Positions 45,028 through 57,397 of a DNA stretch of 64,000 nucleotides are shown in pieces. Origin of the DNA: Phymorhynchus buccinoides (taxonomy: Eukaryota > Mollusca > Gastropoda > Neogastropoda > Raphitomidae); NCBI GenBank assembly GCA_017654935.2, contig CM065686.1, forward strand, positions 22,286,232-22,350,231. Direction: 5' to 3'. A program made the translations under genes and the position numbers. The notes under the pieces were generated by a model, which worked only from the letters and a program-made list of their open reading frames with translations, was not told the DNA's origin and searched no databases. Positions within the stretch are counted from its first letter, which is position 1, and every line of letters begins with the position of its first letter.

Positions 45028-45430
45028 AATTTCAGAAGTTCTAATTGAACTTGTTTATACACCACAGTACTGTGGCTCTTTCAAATATAACCAAAGTCAT
45101 GACACCTGCGTTCCATGATTGCTTGCGTCGTTCGAGGTCAACTTTGTTATAAATGTATACAAACACAATGCACTGACGTCATGCTGGTAGGGCCAATGTC
45201 CTTTCAGAATCAGTGACCTGCACTTGGATGCAGATAAGATCCCCGAGACAAGCGTGCTTCGCTCGACCAAGCTGGATGGAATGACGTTAGACATGGTCAG
45301 TCCCCCGGGAGGGGAAGACGGGTACCTTTCAGTACACTGAATAGCTGTCCCACCCGGAAGTTCTGTGCTAGCAACTTCCGCCGCCACTCTTTTTGGCTCA
45401 CTCGTGTTAACGAAGTTAACACAAAGTGAG

Positions 45431-45542
45431 TCTAGCATTCGTCTCATGGGCAAATTTGACTGACATTTGCTTTATTTCATGAGATAATTGGGGTGGGCTT
45501 CTTACCCGCCCATGCGCTTTTTACCCCGTCTTCCCCTAGGTT
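45431..45542. mobile_element. Palindromic repeat J, single arm
   Basis: Ends CGCTTTTTACCCCGTCTTCC plus CCT; only one arm of the palindrome seen at 47708 and 54861. Confidence 0.75.
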
Positions 45543-45549
45543 TTCTTGG

Positions 45550-46230
45550 CAGGGTGGGTGGGTGGGAGGGGAGGGGGTGTTAGGCTGCTGGTACAGAGCT
45601 GATAATGATGATTGCTTGATGATACTGGGTGCTTGACGCTTTATTATTCATGTGAGCTCTCCAACTATGACCACACCCGGGATAGCAGAGGAGATAACTG
45701 CTATTCTGGAAACTGAGCTGGGCTAGAATTTGGTCATCATCATAATAGAGATTCCTTCAACCTGGACATTGTGGAAGGTCCCCAAAGGCTCCGGCACTAA
45801 GAGCCAGCGAGAGTCTTACCCAACAAGGGCCGAGTTCACAAAAAGACGACGCTGTGAGTTGATTTTCCATGGAGGAAGAAAACTTGGCAAAGATGTTGTT
45901 TAGGCACCACCCCCTCTCTCACAATTTAGCATTGAAAATTTGTCTCCGAGGATCAACTTTCTTCCATTCTCGGAAAAGGGACAAGGTTAGGATGAACCTA
46001 GGATTATTATGATGAAACTGGAAAGAAAAAAACAACAGACTTTAATACTGACCTTGATACGGGGACTGTTGGTTAGTCAAGCTTTCGAGCTTAGCTCTTT
46101 TTCCAGACTGGAAATAACCCCCCTCCAAGAATCAAACAGTCCCCCCTATCCAGGTCAGTGTTTGTTGTCCTGATCCAGCAGTCAACAGTTTCCTCTTCAA
46201 CAGACTTTGAGATTGAGAGTCGTAATGATG
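45550..46230. other. Intergenic with repeat Z copy 1
   Basis: Mostly unrecognised. About 45895-46020 matches blocks at 48222-48370 and 63478-63625 (TTAGCATTGAAAATT, CATTCTCGGAAAAGGGA), an interspersed repeat of about 130 bp of unknown class. A G28 run is at 46232-46259. Confidence 0.5.
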
Positions 46231-46424
46231 AGGGGGGGGGGGGGGGGGGGGGGGGGGGGCGGGGGTATCTAACCTGCAGTTTTGGAAAATCAATATTTTT
46301 TGTTCATGTTTTCAACTTCCGTTTTCGCTTATCCATTGGCAGAAACTTAGTAATGTCACCAAAAGATGAGAGCCATTAGAGTAATGGGCCTGAATGCTTT
46401 ACAGACATTTCAAACAAAATATTA

Positions 46425-46942
46425 TTAAAGGAGCACTCTGACGGATTAGTTTTTGCAAGAAACACGTCGAGATCGGCAGGAAAACTGACACCCTTTACAT
46501 AGATCGCAGCACTCACTTAGCTTTGGTTTTCTAGAAATCAAACCGTCAAATCAGCGATTCCTCCTTGGCGGAGGTGCTGGACGTCAGATTTTTTTCAGTG
46601 AAAGACCTCTTTTCTCAGCCCGCCTGAGTCGCTTAGACCCAATCACGAAATTTCAACAATACAAGCCTTTTTATTCACAGTTTACCAAACAAAGGAAATA
46701 GCTCCAATTTTTTTTTACTGCACTACAAAGAAAAAAAAGCTTCAACCACTCGAGTGTCCTCCACCCACCCCGTCCAAAATGGTTTCTCTCTCCGGCAACT
46801 CCGCCAAGGAGAAATCGCCGTTTTGACGGATTGATTTCTAGGAAACCTGAGCAAAGTGAGTGTTCCTATCCTTGGAAAGGCTGTCTTTCTGGTGATCTCG
46901 ACGTGTTTCTTGCAAGAACTCATCCGTCAGGGTCCACTTTAA
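46425..46942. mobile_element. TTAA-flanked element with long inverted arms
   Basis: TTAA at 46425-46428 and 46939-46942. The outer arms pair AGGAGCACTCTGACGGATTA with the complement of TCATCCGTCAGGGTCCACT, continuing through AAACACGTCGAGATC and the Cys-rich-looking GCCAAGGAG block for about 130-150 bp per side. No transposase frame. Probably piggyBac-like or a foldback MITE. Confidence 0.75.
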
Positions 46943-47104
46943 CACAGACGGCTTAATGACGACACCACAACAGCAGTCATTTGCAAAGTCTGTTGACCAC
47001 GCATTTTACTAAAAATAAAAATACAGTATTAAATAAACAGACAAGAAGAAACATTTCTTATTGGATAATCATAATTATCGTTTCCAAAACGCATTTTTAG
47101 TTTT

Positions 47105-47450
47105 TAAAGTAGGCTAACCAATATTGCTGGATGCTCAGGCTGAAACTTCCTCTGCGTTCCCAGGCCATAATGAGTAAGGTATGTGTCCGGTTTTCAGTTT
47201 TGACTGGTTTGCCCGCTGCGCACAGCCGACACATTCCGATTTCGGAGGAGCTCAAAGGAGAATTTTTTTTTTTTTTTTTTTTTAAGGCAGGAGAATGGGC
47301 CAATAAGTCAGAAAGATAGTAGATGACAGAAAGCAAAGGAAAAAGGCAGAGTCAAAGAGTGGCAGATTAGAGGAAGTTACAAGCACATAACTTCCAGAAT
47401 GTGTTGGAACTATTTTTACGAAAGACCCCCCGGTATCCCCACGAGGAGGG
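47105..47450 (-). mobile_element. SINE-like family G, copy 4
   Basis: Reverse complement with the variant right end (TTCCCAGGCCATAATG, GCCGACACATTCCGATTTCG) and the usual left end CCCCCCGGTATCCCCACG. Confidence 0.7.
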
Positions 47451-47707
47451 ATGCTGAAACAAAACACGTTTCCCTCCGTGCACAGAAATAGAAACCTGTG
47501 ACTAATAATTTGTCTGAGCACCCTCGATCCTCCTTCGCTACCTCTCCCTCTCTCTCAGATAAAAAGAAAAACGTTTGTTGGCTACTCGATCTGTCGTTGT
47601 GCCAGGTTCTAGGCTATCTTGCTATCTTGTATTTTAACACCCCCACCCCCTCCACGGACACACCACCTCACAAGGACCAGTGCAGTGCTCAATTCCAGAA
47701 CAATTAT

Positions 47708-48145
47708 AGGGGAAGACGGGGTAAAAAGCGCATGGGCGGGTAAGAAGCCCACCCCAATTATCTCATGAAATAAAGAAAATGTGAGTCAAATTTGCCCATG
47801 AGACGAATGCTAGACATTAACGCTCGTCTCATGGGCAAAATGAGACTGAAATTTGCTTCATTTCATGAGATAATTGGGGTGGGCTTCTTACCCGCCCATG
47901 CGCTTTTTACCCCGTCTTCCCCTAGACATTAACGCTCGACTCATGGGCAAAATGAGACTGAAATTTGCTTCATTTCATGAGATAATTGGGGTGGGCTTCT
48001 TACCCGCCCATGCGCTTTTTACCCCGTCTTCCCCTAGACATTAACGCTCGACTCATGGGCAAAATGAGACTGAAATTTGCTTCATTTCATGAGATAATTG
48101 GGGTGGGCTTCTTACCCGCCCATGCGCTTTTTACCCAGTCGCTTT
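47708..48145. mobile_element. Palindromic repeat J with one arm tandemly amplified
   Basis: A 216-bp near-perfect palindrome (47708-47923, tips AGGGGAAGACGGGGTAAAAA and its complement), followed by two more copies of the right arm. AGACATTAACGCTCG recurs at 47812, 47924 and 48036, a period of exactly 112 bp. Confidence 0.9.
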
Positions 48146-48167
48146 TTACCCCGTCTCCCCCCCCCCT

Positions 48168-48168
<1 letters not shown>

Positions 48169-48202
<34 letters not shown>
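48169..48202 (+). repeat. (C)34 homopolymer
   Basis: Pure C run joining the J array to repeat Z. Confidence 0.95.
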
Positions 48203-48221
48203 TATATGTCCACGTAACACC

Positions 48222-48370
48222 CCCCTCAAAGTTTTGCATTGAAAATTTTCCCCGAGAAGCAATATTTTGTCATTCTCGGGAAAGGGATAGGGTTAGGGTA
48301 AGCCTAGGATTGTTTTTTTTTTATTAAACTGAAAGAAGCAGATTTTGAGATTGTGGGTCGTAATTCTCGT
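48222..48370. repeat. Interspersed repeat Z, copy 2
   Basis: GCATTGAAAATTTTCCCCGA and GGGATAGGGTTAGGGTAAGC match 45895 and 63478. The GGGTTAGGG is part of this repeat and not a telomere. Confidence 0.55.
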
Positions 48371-48401
48371 AAACATGAGGAATGTCTGTAGTTTGCTAAG
48401 T

Positions 48402-48554
48402 AATAGGGCATTTGCCACGAGAATTTGTTCTATATACTAGACTACTAATTTACCCGCAGTCGTTCTGCCCGAGTTACGCTGACCTTTCTAATTCAACTCT
48501 CTAAATTCAACTCAGTGAATGTCATGGTCGTCCTCACGTGGCAAATGCCCTATT
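48402..48554. mobile_element. TIR repeat family C, copy 3 (inverted)
   Basis: Same 18-bp ends as copy 1. The interior is in reverse orientation (GACCTTTCTAATTCAACTCT). Confidence 0.8.
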
Positions 48555-48730
48555 CTTTTCCCCTTCCCCCCTTATACTGGTCCTGTTTAGGCCCAACATT
48601 TAGTTTAGTTGTGTGTTTTTGTATGATTTTTATGCAGGTTTGTCAGACACCATTACACGCTTGCCTATCTCGCCTCCCTCCCCCCCCCCCCCCCTTCCCT
48701 TTTACTAAAATATCAGACTACTGTTGATTT

Positions 48731-48812
48731 TGAAGACCCACCAGGTCACGTGTCAAAATCACGGGTTTCGCGTCACTGTTTTCCCTCTTAGAGCTGGTAA
48801 GAAATCCTGCTT
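48731..48812. repeat. Interspersed repeat K, copy 2
   Basis: GAAGACCCACCAGGTCACGT and TTTTCCCTCTTAGAGCTGGT match 12467-12545. Confidence 0.5.
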
Positions 48813-48814
48813 TG

Positions 48815-49570
48815 ACCAGGTTTGGTTCCCATCAAAATGCCCCCAAATTCAAAGCGAAACATCACTTTAATGAGCAGCCTCAATTTCAAATTGGGGGCAT
48901 GTGTATGTGGGTCACGGCCAGAAAAAAAACCAAGGGACTTAATCGTGGTGCGTCAGTGTGTCTTGAAGCCACACATCAGCATTTTTACAGATCCTCTTAT
49001 CTTCTCTTCATTAATAGAATTTCTGTTCTTTTCTCGGGGGGGACGTCTTTTTTCAATTAATTTAACTTTTTTTTTTAATCCTTGTTCTTATCTTGAGTTT
49101 TTTCTCCAATGCTATGAACATCATTCTCACACAACCTCCTATAACCACTCTCCTTTCTTGTCACAGTGGCTATTTCAAGTGCCCCAAATGGCCCTTTGGC
49201 CCAGAAGGCGTTACATCTCTCTCTCTCTCTCTCTCTCTAGCCGCATAAATGAAACTACGACACAAACCAAAACACAACAAGTGCTATGCAGAGTGGCGTT
49301 GTTTTATTGACGAGACAAAACGGAACACGTAATATTTCAACAAAAATGACTTTTTCAAACAACATGGACAACAGTACTCCCTCTCCACAGTCGAGCAGTA
49401 AGTTTACATAAATAAAGATTGTGTTCTTAGTAGAAAGTCCCACAGAAACCAATGCACATCAAACGAGGCATCCCACCACCAAAAGGAGACACTGCAAAAG
49501 TGCGGAGTTCTTCCATTTGCCTAATTCAATGGTGCTAATTGTTCTGATTTAAAAGAAAAAAAGAAAGAAT
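48815..49570. other. Intergenic, no features recognised
   Basis: Mixed sequence with a short (CT)n near 49216-49238 and an AAATAAAG at about 49409. No gene is seen. Confidence 0.4.
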
Positions 49571-49574
49571 TTTT

Positions 49575-49671
49575 TTTTCACTGCCAAAGTCACAATTTAG
49601 CACTACAATGGTTTAACACCCATGTCACTAAAGGGCATCCAATCCAGACCTGTTATCCAAAGACCCTTTTT

Positions 49672-49710
<39 letters not shown>

Positions 49711-49974
49711 GGGAGGTAAGGATAGGCCTATTGTTATTCGCCGTCCGCATGCAAAAGAGACGTAACTCAAAATTGGTGATCTTCGATTTGTCGGAATTAC
49801 CAGTTGATCTAGACAAGCTGCATCATCTAACAAAGCTGTAAAACAACAATTTGCAAAGAAAAAACACCGACGGTGACGCTAAAGGAACAAAAAATGACGT
49901 TATGAGGCCTGAAATTACAAAAATATTGAGGCTTAATGGTATTTTGGGCTGAAAAATGGCTGGCAGCGAAAGGG
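49575..49974 (-). mobile_element. MITE family B, reversed, with poly-G and foreign middle
   Basis: The right end is CTGGCAGCGAAAGGG before TTAA (49975-49978); the left end is TCACTGCCAAAGTC. The middle carries a G36 run (49674-49709) and about 150 bp not found in other copies. Confidence 0.65.
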
Positions 49975-49979
49975 TTAAA

Positions 49980-50374
49980 TCCGGACATAGGGTTCTAAAT
50001 GCTTAGCGCTGATTTCCACTTCAGTGTAGCTTTAATTCAGTCTCCTGTCCCGGCTCGCACATGCCTCACAAGTCACCTGAGAACCCATGCCTCGACCAAA
50101 ACACATACCCACTCTCTCGGCCAACTAAAAGGGGGTTCAGAACGATGTCCCAAGGCCAACTTGCCCAAGGCGGCAGTACATATGTTATATAATAAGACAC
50201 TCACATTTCAAACCGAATTGTTTGATGTGAACCTTTATACGAGTGCATTGTCCTCTGTGTATGTATTAACACAATACAAATATGTACACACACACGATAC
50301 AATGCAACACAAGACAATACCCTGAAAATGTTTTAATACAATAGGCCTGTAACCAGCTTTCTGCATCCCCCAAA
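49980..50374. other. Intergenic, no features recognised
   Basis: No second copy or coding frame of note. Confidence 0.4.
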
Positions 50375-50480
50375 AATGGGTAGGCGCTGCACTTGCGGCG
50401 ACGCGCTCTCCGGGGGAGAGCAGCCCGAATTTCACAGAGATAAGGCGGATGCGCGTTTCGCGCATTTGCGAAACCGCGCA
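50375..50480 (+). mobile_element. Gastropod-type SINE body, 3' fragment 3
   Basis: GCGACGCGCTCTCC and AGCAGCCCGAATTTCACAGA match the SINE tail region near 15200-15240. Confidence 0.55.
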
Positions 50481-50484
50481 AATG

Positions 50485-51615
50485 ACACGGCCGCCTCGGT
50501 TGCCGTTGCCATCGCCCCGTGAGGGCTCACAGCAAATTTGAAGCGATTCGGTCGAAAAACGGCGGAGTTATAAGGCCCGTCAGACACAGACACACACACA
50601 CACACACACGGACCGTTGGCTTTTTACTATATGATTAATTAAGCAGAAGTACTCTGGCACGTACGCTTCTGGCATGCCAGGTGATATTGTGACAGAGTAA
50701 TTGAGCAAACACCCCTGACCAAGCAAAGTGTAGTACCTAATGAAGCCAACTCCGATTTCCACACAGCACGTGACCCAAAAGAAACAAGACATTGTTTGTC
50801 CATTATTCGCAGGTAAGGTTACTGCTTTTACACGCTAGCATCTTAATTCTTGTCCTCACGTGTAAATAAAAGGTCACATGTAACTCACTCGGGACTGGCT
50901 GAATTATTTCCCCTTGTTCTGTGGGGACTGGGCATTTGACTAGGTTCGTAAAACAATCAGCCAAACCAAGTTATGAAGAGTTAGACATCAATATTTTCAG
51001 AAAAGATGAGCAACACCATGCACTGAACGATCGTAAAATATCAGATTCCATACCTTCGTCGTTTGCCTCCTATTGACGAAAACAGCACATAGAAAGATAG
51101 GAAATTTCACATTCCGATCTTTGACCCCCTCCCCCCCTCCCCAACCAAAGCTGAATGTAAACTATACTTATGCAATGATTGGTGGATTTTAAGTGCGGCG
51201 TGGATCCGGCTCATTCGTCCCGAGTGAGGTATAAAAAAAAAAATCAGAGACCAGATTTGGATACAGGAAAACCACTTGAAAAATAACGCTGCAGCTCTGA
51301 AGATGCCACAAACCCGTTTCTTCTTCTTCAGAATCTTCATAATGTTGAAGGCGGATGCTCTATGAAAGAACCCCACAAAATAACTTTTGAAAAAGACTAT
51401 CACAATTTTTGTTAAAAGTCTGAAAAAAGGAATTTAGTGGGACTTAAATCATTCTTTTCTGAGTTGTTTTGTTCTCTCAAGCCTTTGAAGAGTGTATTTC
51501 AAAAGACGTAGCAAAAGACAACACCCATATATCACCGCCCAGAATTACCCCCCCCCCACACACACACACACACATACACACCATCATCATCATCGTCGTC
51601 ATCGTTGATATCATT
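50485..51615. other. Intergenic, no features recognised
   Basis: Plain sequence with short (CA)n near 50583-50609 and 51556-51580. Confidence 0.4.
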
Positions 51616-51620
51616 ATCAT

Positions 51621-51785
51621 CATTCCTCCGAAGACGGGAGTGTGGCTGTCCACGTGGCGGTGTAATCAGAAAACGGTCACACACGTAATGTTCTCATCCC
51701 TAGCTGGTGCATTTGTAACGATAGTGTTCAAGCTGTTGGGATGATCTCTGGAGTCTTCAAGCCAGTGTACGACAACAACATCATC
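51621..51785 (+). mobile_element. SINE-like family E, 3' half
   Basis: GTCCACGTGGCGGTGTAATC to GATGATCTCTGGAGTCTTCA with an ACGACAACAACATCATC tail. Confidence 0.7.
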
Positions 51786-51871
51786 TTCTGTACATGCTAA
51801 GAATAGCGCTGACAGCAGCAGCATGCCACTCAGTGCAGAAACATACACAAAGAGTGAAAATATTAGTAGAG

Positions 51872-51920
<49 letters not shown>

Positions 51921-51960
51921 CGCGCGCGTGTGTATGTGTTTGTGTGTGGAGGGGGGGGAG
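51872..51960. repeat. (GT)n/(CG)n microsatellite and G runs
   Basis: GT to about 51911, GCGCGC to about 51929, then G-rich. Confidence 0.95.
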
Positions 51961-52166
51961 GGGGGGGTTAGCTCTAAAGTGGGGATGGAGGTAAGGTTTC
52001 CAAAGCGGGACGGAGACAGGTGGACTAATCTTTGCCTATCGCATGGCTGACCTCTCGTACCTTACCTACATTAACATTATCTTTCGCTCCGCTTGCCCCT
52101 TTCGTGACTAGGGGCCGTGTCGGGCAGTTGGAGGTTCATTGTCTCCATCTATCCTGATCACTTTTT

Positions 52167-52694
52167 AGTCCCCGAGCCGAAGGTTCGGGGAACTATTGTT
52201 TTTGTCTGGTCCGTCCGTCCGTCCGGCTATTCGTCCTTTTTTCTCAAAACTATTCAGTCTATCATCATCAAATTTGGTATACTAGTTTGCCAAGATGCAA
52301 GCTATCCACTGATGTATTTAGTTTTACATTAAGGTCAAGGTCGCGCCAGTTACGGGGTTCAAATCCCGAAACACATAATCGCTAATATCTCGCGAAGTTT
52401 TGCATGTATTTTAATGCAGTTGTTTTCACATTTCTTGATGAATGGTCTATAACACAGTTGTCATGAATCATTTTTTTCTGTGCGCGCATGATCGCGCGTG
52501 CTCAGATCACGGGTCCGAACCCCAAGGCTATATATAAAAAAAACTATTCAGTTACGTGCTCTTTTGATGCGTTTTTATGTAGTTACGTGCTGTTTTGATG
52601 CGTTTGTATGTATGTGTACAGCCGACACATTCCGATTTCGGAGTAGCTCGGCGATGCTGCGAGGGGACTTTGCAGCCGCTCGGCGTTGCACTTG
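52167..52694 (+). mobile_element. Interspersed repeat family D, copy 2
   Basis: Same hairpin start and same end as copy 1, 528 bp, same orientation. Confidence 0.75.
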
Positions 52695-52944
52695 GGTTTT
52701 TTGTCTGACGCCTAATCACGCACACACACTCTCACCCCGCCTTCTCCTTATTTGTGACCTAGCACCACGAAAGGGGCATTAAGTCGCTGGGTTAGTTTCT
52801 CACAACAGGCTGGCAAAGTCGTCGTTTTTTAAAACAAAGTGAGTCTATAGTATCGTACATGTTCGGTTGTGTGTCTGTGTGTATGTATGTGTGTGTGTAT
52901 GTGCGTGTGTGTTGCGTCCGTGGCCCCGACCTTTAACCTTAACT

Positions 52945-53345
52945 CAAACCTTAACGTTGTCATTTTCTCTAAACATATAAGGCGTTAGAGGGTTAAAGTT
53001 AGCAGGATACTTGATTTTGACGTGAGCCTTCAAGTCACGACGATCAAAGCAGTCAGATACATTGATAAAGAACAAAATAAAGATAATCATTTGTTGCAGA
53101 GATTACTGTTGTGCAACCTTTAACCTTGACTCAGTCACACTCTTCAAACTAAAGAAGACTCACTCTCCACTGAAACTTTAACGTTGTCATTTTCTCAAAA
53201 AAACATAAGATGTTAGAGGGTTAAAGTTAGCAGGATACTTGATTTTGACGTGAGCCTTCAAGTCATGGCGATCAAAGCAGTCAGATACATCGGTAAGGAA
53301 CAAAAGAAAGAAAATAATTTGTTGCAGAGATTACTGTAACTGTTG
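52945..53345. repeat. 226-bp tandem duplication
   Basis: TTAACGTTGTCATTTTCTC at about 52951 recurs near 53177, with shared GTTAGAGGGTTAAAGTTAGC and ATCAAAGCAGTCAGATACAT. Confidence 0.85.
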
Positions 53346-53349
53346 TGTT

Positions 53350-54855
53350 GTACCGAGTAGGAGATCTAGAAGACTCTCCATTAGATATACAAAAACGCTC
53401 TTTAAAAAGAAACACAAGACTTCAGGTGTGTACAAATAGGTACATTTTAACGTCGTCAACTTATATTTTCTGTAACAAATGGATGTACCGAGTGTGTGCG
53501 TTGACGGCCCGGTTGTTTAGCTTTATTTGCGCCTTTGAGTAACGGTTGTTCGTGTTCATTTGCACATCATCTCTGCGCATAACTTAGCCTATGCACTTCC
53601 GGCAACAAGGCCTAGGCCTAGAGTCCATGCCTTACCTCATAATCAAGACGACGTACTTAACATTTAGCCCACATTCATTTCAGTCTTGAAAAAAAATATA
53701 CGGAAAATCCAGGGTTCGTCGATTTCACTGCCTTCGACGTACGAATCCTTTGTTAGGCCTAGACGATTGATCACCATGAGCAAAGACTGTACAGGGGAAG
53801 ATAAACATGGATGAGCTTGCTGGCTGTGACCTTGACCTTTGCTTTGTGGCAGGGGGGGGGGGGGGGGGGGGGGGAATTAACGAAACGAAAATAAAATATT
53901 AGGACTAATATAAAATATCTTACAGAAATGTAGATGATGTGGAACAAGTTTTCATCGCATGAACAATCAGTTTAAAACAGTAACAGATCACGCAACTTCA
54001 ATTATTAATTTTCTAAGAGTAAGAGGCTTAGACCCACAGGCAAAGACTAGGCCTACTACAGGTGTCCGTAGACCCCCCTTACCCCGGCGGGGGGGGTGGG
54101 GTGGGGGATTGGTCACTATGTTTTTTCTGAAAGCTCGGTCAATATGCTTTTCAATTTTACTTGTTTGCCAAAAATAAAAATAGGGCTCCACTATGTTACA
54201 TGCGCATACATATAATTAAATTTTAAAGAAAGGGGTAGGGGTGCTAGAAATAATTTTAATTTACACAGTAAAATAAAAATTAATTCTGTTTTCAGATGCA
54301 CAAGTGTCTACATAACAGTATTCTCTCTATACAGGCATGGGAATTGTCATGGGAATTCCCATGCCTGCTATAGTAATAAAAATCAGACGTGAGCCTTGCC
54401 TCTTGTTTTCTTTCATATTTATATAGGATAATGTTTACTATGGTCTCTAAGTGGTCTCAAGTTATAAGTGTTTTAAAAATAGTAGGTCAATGTATTTTAT
54501 ACAGCTGGGCTGCGTTTTCTCAAAATGACCGACACCCAACCTACTAACTTTAAATGCTCATACCTCGGGAACGGAAAAAGATACAAGAATGGTTCTTGTA
54601 TCATTAGAAAGAAATTTGTCAGAAGTTTTCAAATGTATAATTTTCTCAGAATGGTCAGTTTGACACTTAATGTCCCTTTCGTAGTGCTGGGCCACATTTA
54701 CATTCATCCTCGCCCCCTCCATTACCTACCCTACCCTTTTCCAGCTGAGTATGTTTTTTGCTAGAATTTTTTGTTGTTGTGTCTATCCTGTCCTGTAGTG
54801 GCCTCGACCAAGTTTTCTAAAACACATCGGGTTTTCGTAAATTGGACACACGTGA
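53350..54855. other. Intergenic, AT-rich
   Basis: G23 run at 53852-53874. A small nested palindrome near 54334-54373 (CATGGGAATTCCCATG). No gene is seen. Confidence 0.45.
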
Positions 54856-54860
54856 AAGGT

Positions 54861-55076
54861 AGGGGAAGACGGGGTAAAAAGCGCATGGGCGGGTAAGAAG
54901 CCCACCCCAATTATCTCATGAAATAAAGAAACTTTCAGTCAAATTTGCCCATGAGACGAATGCTAGACATTAACGCTCGTCTCATGGGCAAAATGAGACT
55001 GAAATTTTCTTCATTTCATGAGATAATTGGGGTGGGCTTCTTACCCGTCCATGCGCTTTTTACCCCGTCTTCCCCT
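54861..55076. mobile_element. Palindromic repeat J, complete copy
   Basis: A 216-bp near-perfect palindrome with tips AGGGGAAGACGGGGTAAAAA and its complement. The short loop falls near GACGAATGCTAGACATT. Confidence 0.85.
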
Positions 55077-55469
55077 AGTAAGCCTAATAAAAGTGGGATG
55101 TAGATTTTACTATTATGATATGCCTGGTCATTAGTTTCAGTGGGTGACAGAATTGGAATAGTGTCCCGTGGTCGTGGGCGTTGTTATGGGATCAAATCAG
55201 CAAGGTCGCTATTGACGTTTTTAATGGTGTTTTGTGGGCTGGTGGTGTGACCAAAAATGGGGAGTGGGGGGCTCGGGGGAGGGGGGTGGGGGTTATGGGG
55301 AGGGTCTATTGTTTGGTGGCATGCGTGCAAACAGAAGAATCTGGCAAACCGTGACCGCCCAGATAAGACACGCAAGGTAGAACATGACACGTGCAAGGGA
55401 GACAGGACTAACGTTGAGATTGAGTGGGTGGGGTGGGGGTGTCTGTCTGTCTGTCTGTGCGCGCGCAAG

Positions 55470-55697
<228 letters not shown>

Positions 55698-55995
55698 ATG
55701 CTATTCCGGCAGGCCGGGCTAGAATGTGTTTATAGTGGAGATGCCTTGCCCAGGGTACACCCCCACTCTCCACCAAAAGGATTTGAGGACTGGTGTTGGT
55801 CTGGAAAGCACTTAAGTTGTTCATGACTCTTGTGACGCTGTACAGATACACTAAACTCAATCAATAAATTGTTTATGAAGTTTTGACCAATGATCACGTT
55901 TTTGCGAATCAAGTTCCTCTAAGCTGCTGTCATCGTGTCTCGGTGCTGATTCCTAGTCTCCTATGCTTTGGACGTTCACTCATTCGTTTCCCCCC

Positions 55996-56485
55996 GGCCG
56001 TGGGCTTCCACCTTGTCGTGGTGGGGGAGCTTTAAACTAAGAGTAGCCCCTCATCCCCATTTTATCATTCTCTCCATCCTCATTTACAATTTATGACATG
56101 CCAGGGTTTTTTGTTTAGTTTTTATTGTTCACTGGCTTTCACGCGTGAGACCTTGCGCACTCGAGTGGGCACATGTTCTGCAGTGCATATTTGCTATGGT
56201 CTTTTATATATATTTTTTTTTTACTAGGATGTGTTTGCTATCCTTTCTTACTTTGTTTTAACCTGGATCCGGTAAGTAGAGTGGCTCAACGTTTCCAGCA
56301 CTGTGTGAAATTATGAGCTACAGGGTACAATGATGAAGAAGCCATGTGAATTGTAGCCATTGTTTTCTTCAGGTTTTTGGACGTTAAGAATCATTGATGT
56401 GTGTTTTGCTATACGTGGTCGAACTTTACGCGGTGACAGTCCTGAGATAACCATAGCTGTTGACGGGACTATAACAGACTAACTA
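55996..56485 (+). repeat. Interspersed repeat M, copy 1
   Basis: About 490 bp, from GTGGGCTTCCACCTTGTCGT to TTGACGGGACTATAACAGAC. An inverted, diverged copy is at 61206-61730. Class unknown; no coding frame. Confidence 0.7.
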
Positions 56486-56815
56486 ACTAACTAACCAACC
56501 AAGCATTCGTTTCCACCAGTTCAGAAAGCTCTTTTGCTGTCTAAGCTTTCAATCAGTTATTTTGCAAAATACAACCTGTTAATCAATAATCAGACAGTGG
56601 CCCGCCGCAGGAGGCTACAAGTTGATCAGAGACGATTTAATATTGTCAAGTTTTTAATTAATACCAAAACAAAATGTTGAAAAGGTACGGTGGAGGTAAA
56701 ATAGCTGAATCCCCGCTGGGCCCGAAAACCTGGCACAGAAACAGGATTTGTTTTCAGTCAACAAAGATTCTGACTAGGCTTACATTCTTTTTCACTCCAC
56801 CTTTTTTTTCTTTAA

Positions 56816-57053
56816 CCCTTTCACCGCCAGCCATATTTCAGCCAAAAAGTGTACATTTAATTTTACCTGGGTAGAGAACAAAATCCATCTGCAGTATTGG
56901 GGATTCTTCTGTGACATATAAAATAAGGTCTATCCTTACTTCCCAAAACTAAGACAATAGGGTCTTTGGATAATAGGCCCCAATTTGATGCCTTTTAGTG
57001 GCATTGGTGTTAAATCACCGTGGTGCTAATATGCGACTTTGGCGGTGAAAGGG
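56816..57053. mobile_element. MITE family B, complete copy
   Basis: 238 bp between TTAA at 56812-56815 and 57054-57057, with ends CCCTTTCACCGCCA and TTGGCGGTGAAAGGG. Confidence 0.85.
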
Positions 57054-57397
57054 TTAAAAAAAGAAATCATTCTCTGACGCGATCTGCTGATGCTATATAC
57101 TGAGGATACGACATGGATGAAGGGAAAAAAGGATACTAAGAATCAATGTCAACTTGCACTTACAACCTGTTGTGAATGTCGGCACCTGATCAAATTCCAG
57201 CTTAGAGGTTACGGAGTTACATAGGTAGAGCCCTATTACAAAGGTGAAGAGTTCACTTAGTGAAGAAGAGGAAACTCGAGTTCGCTTTCAAGAAAACGCC
57301 TTCTTGTAAGTTTGGAAGATTCGCATCGACATTTTTTTCCAGAACAAAGAAAAATGGTCAATACAGATCAAGGAAAGGTTATATTTTATCCGTTTAA

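Noticed and set aside
48280..48300. Telomere-like GGGATAGGGTTAGGG
   Set aside because: Single occurrence within interspersed repeat Z, with a similar motif in its other copies.
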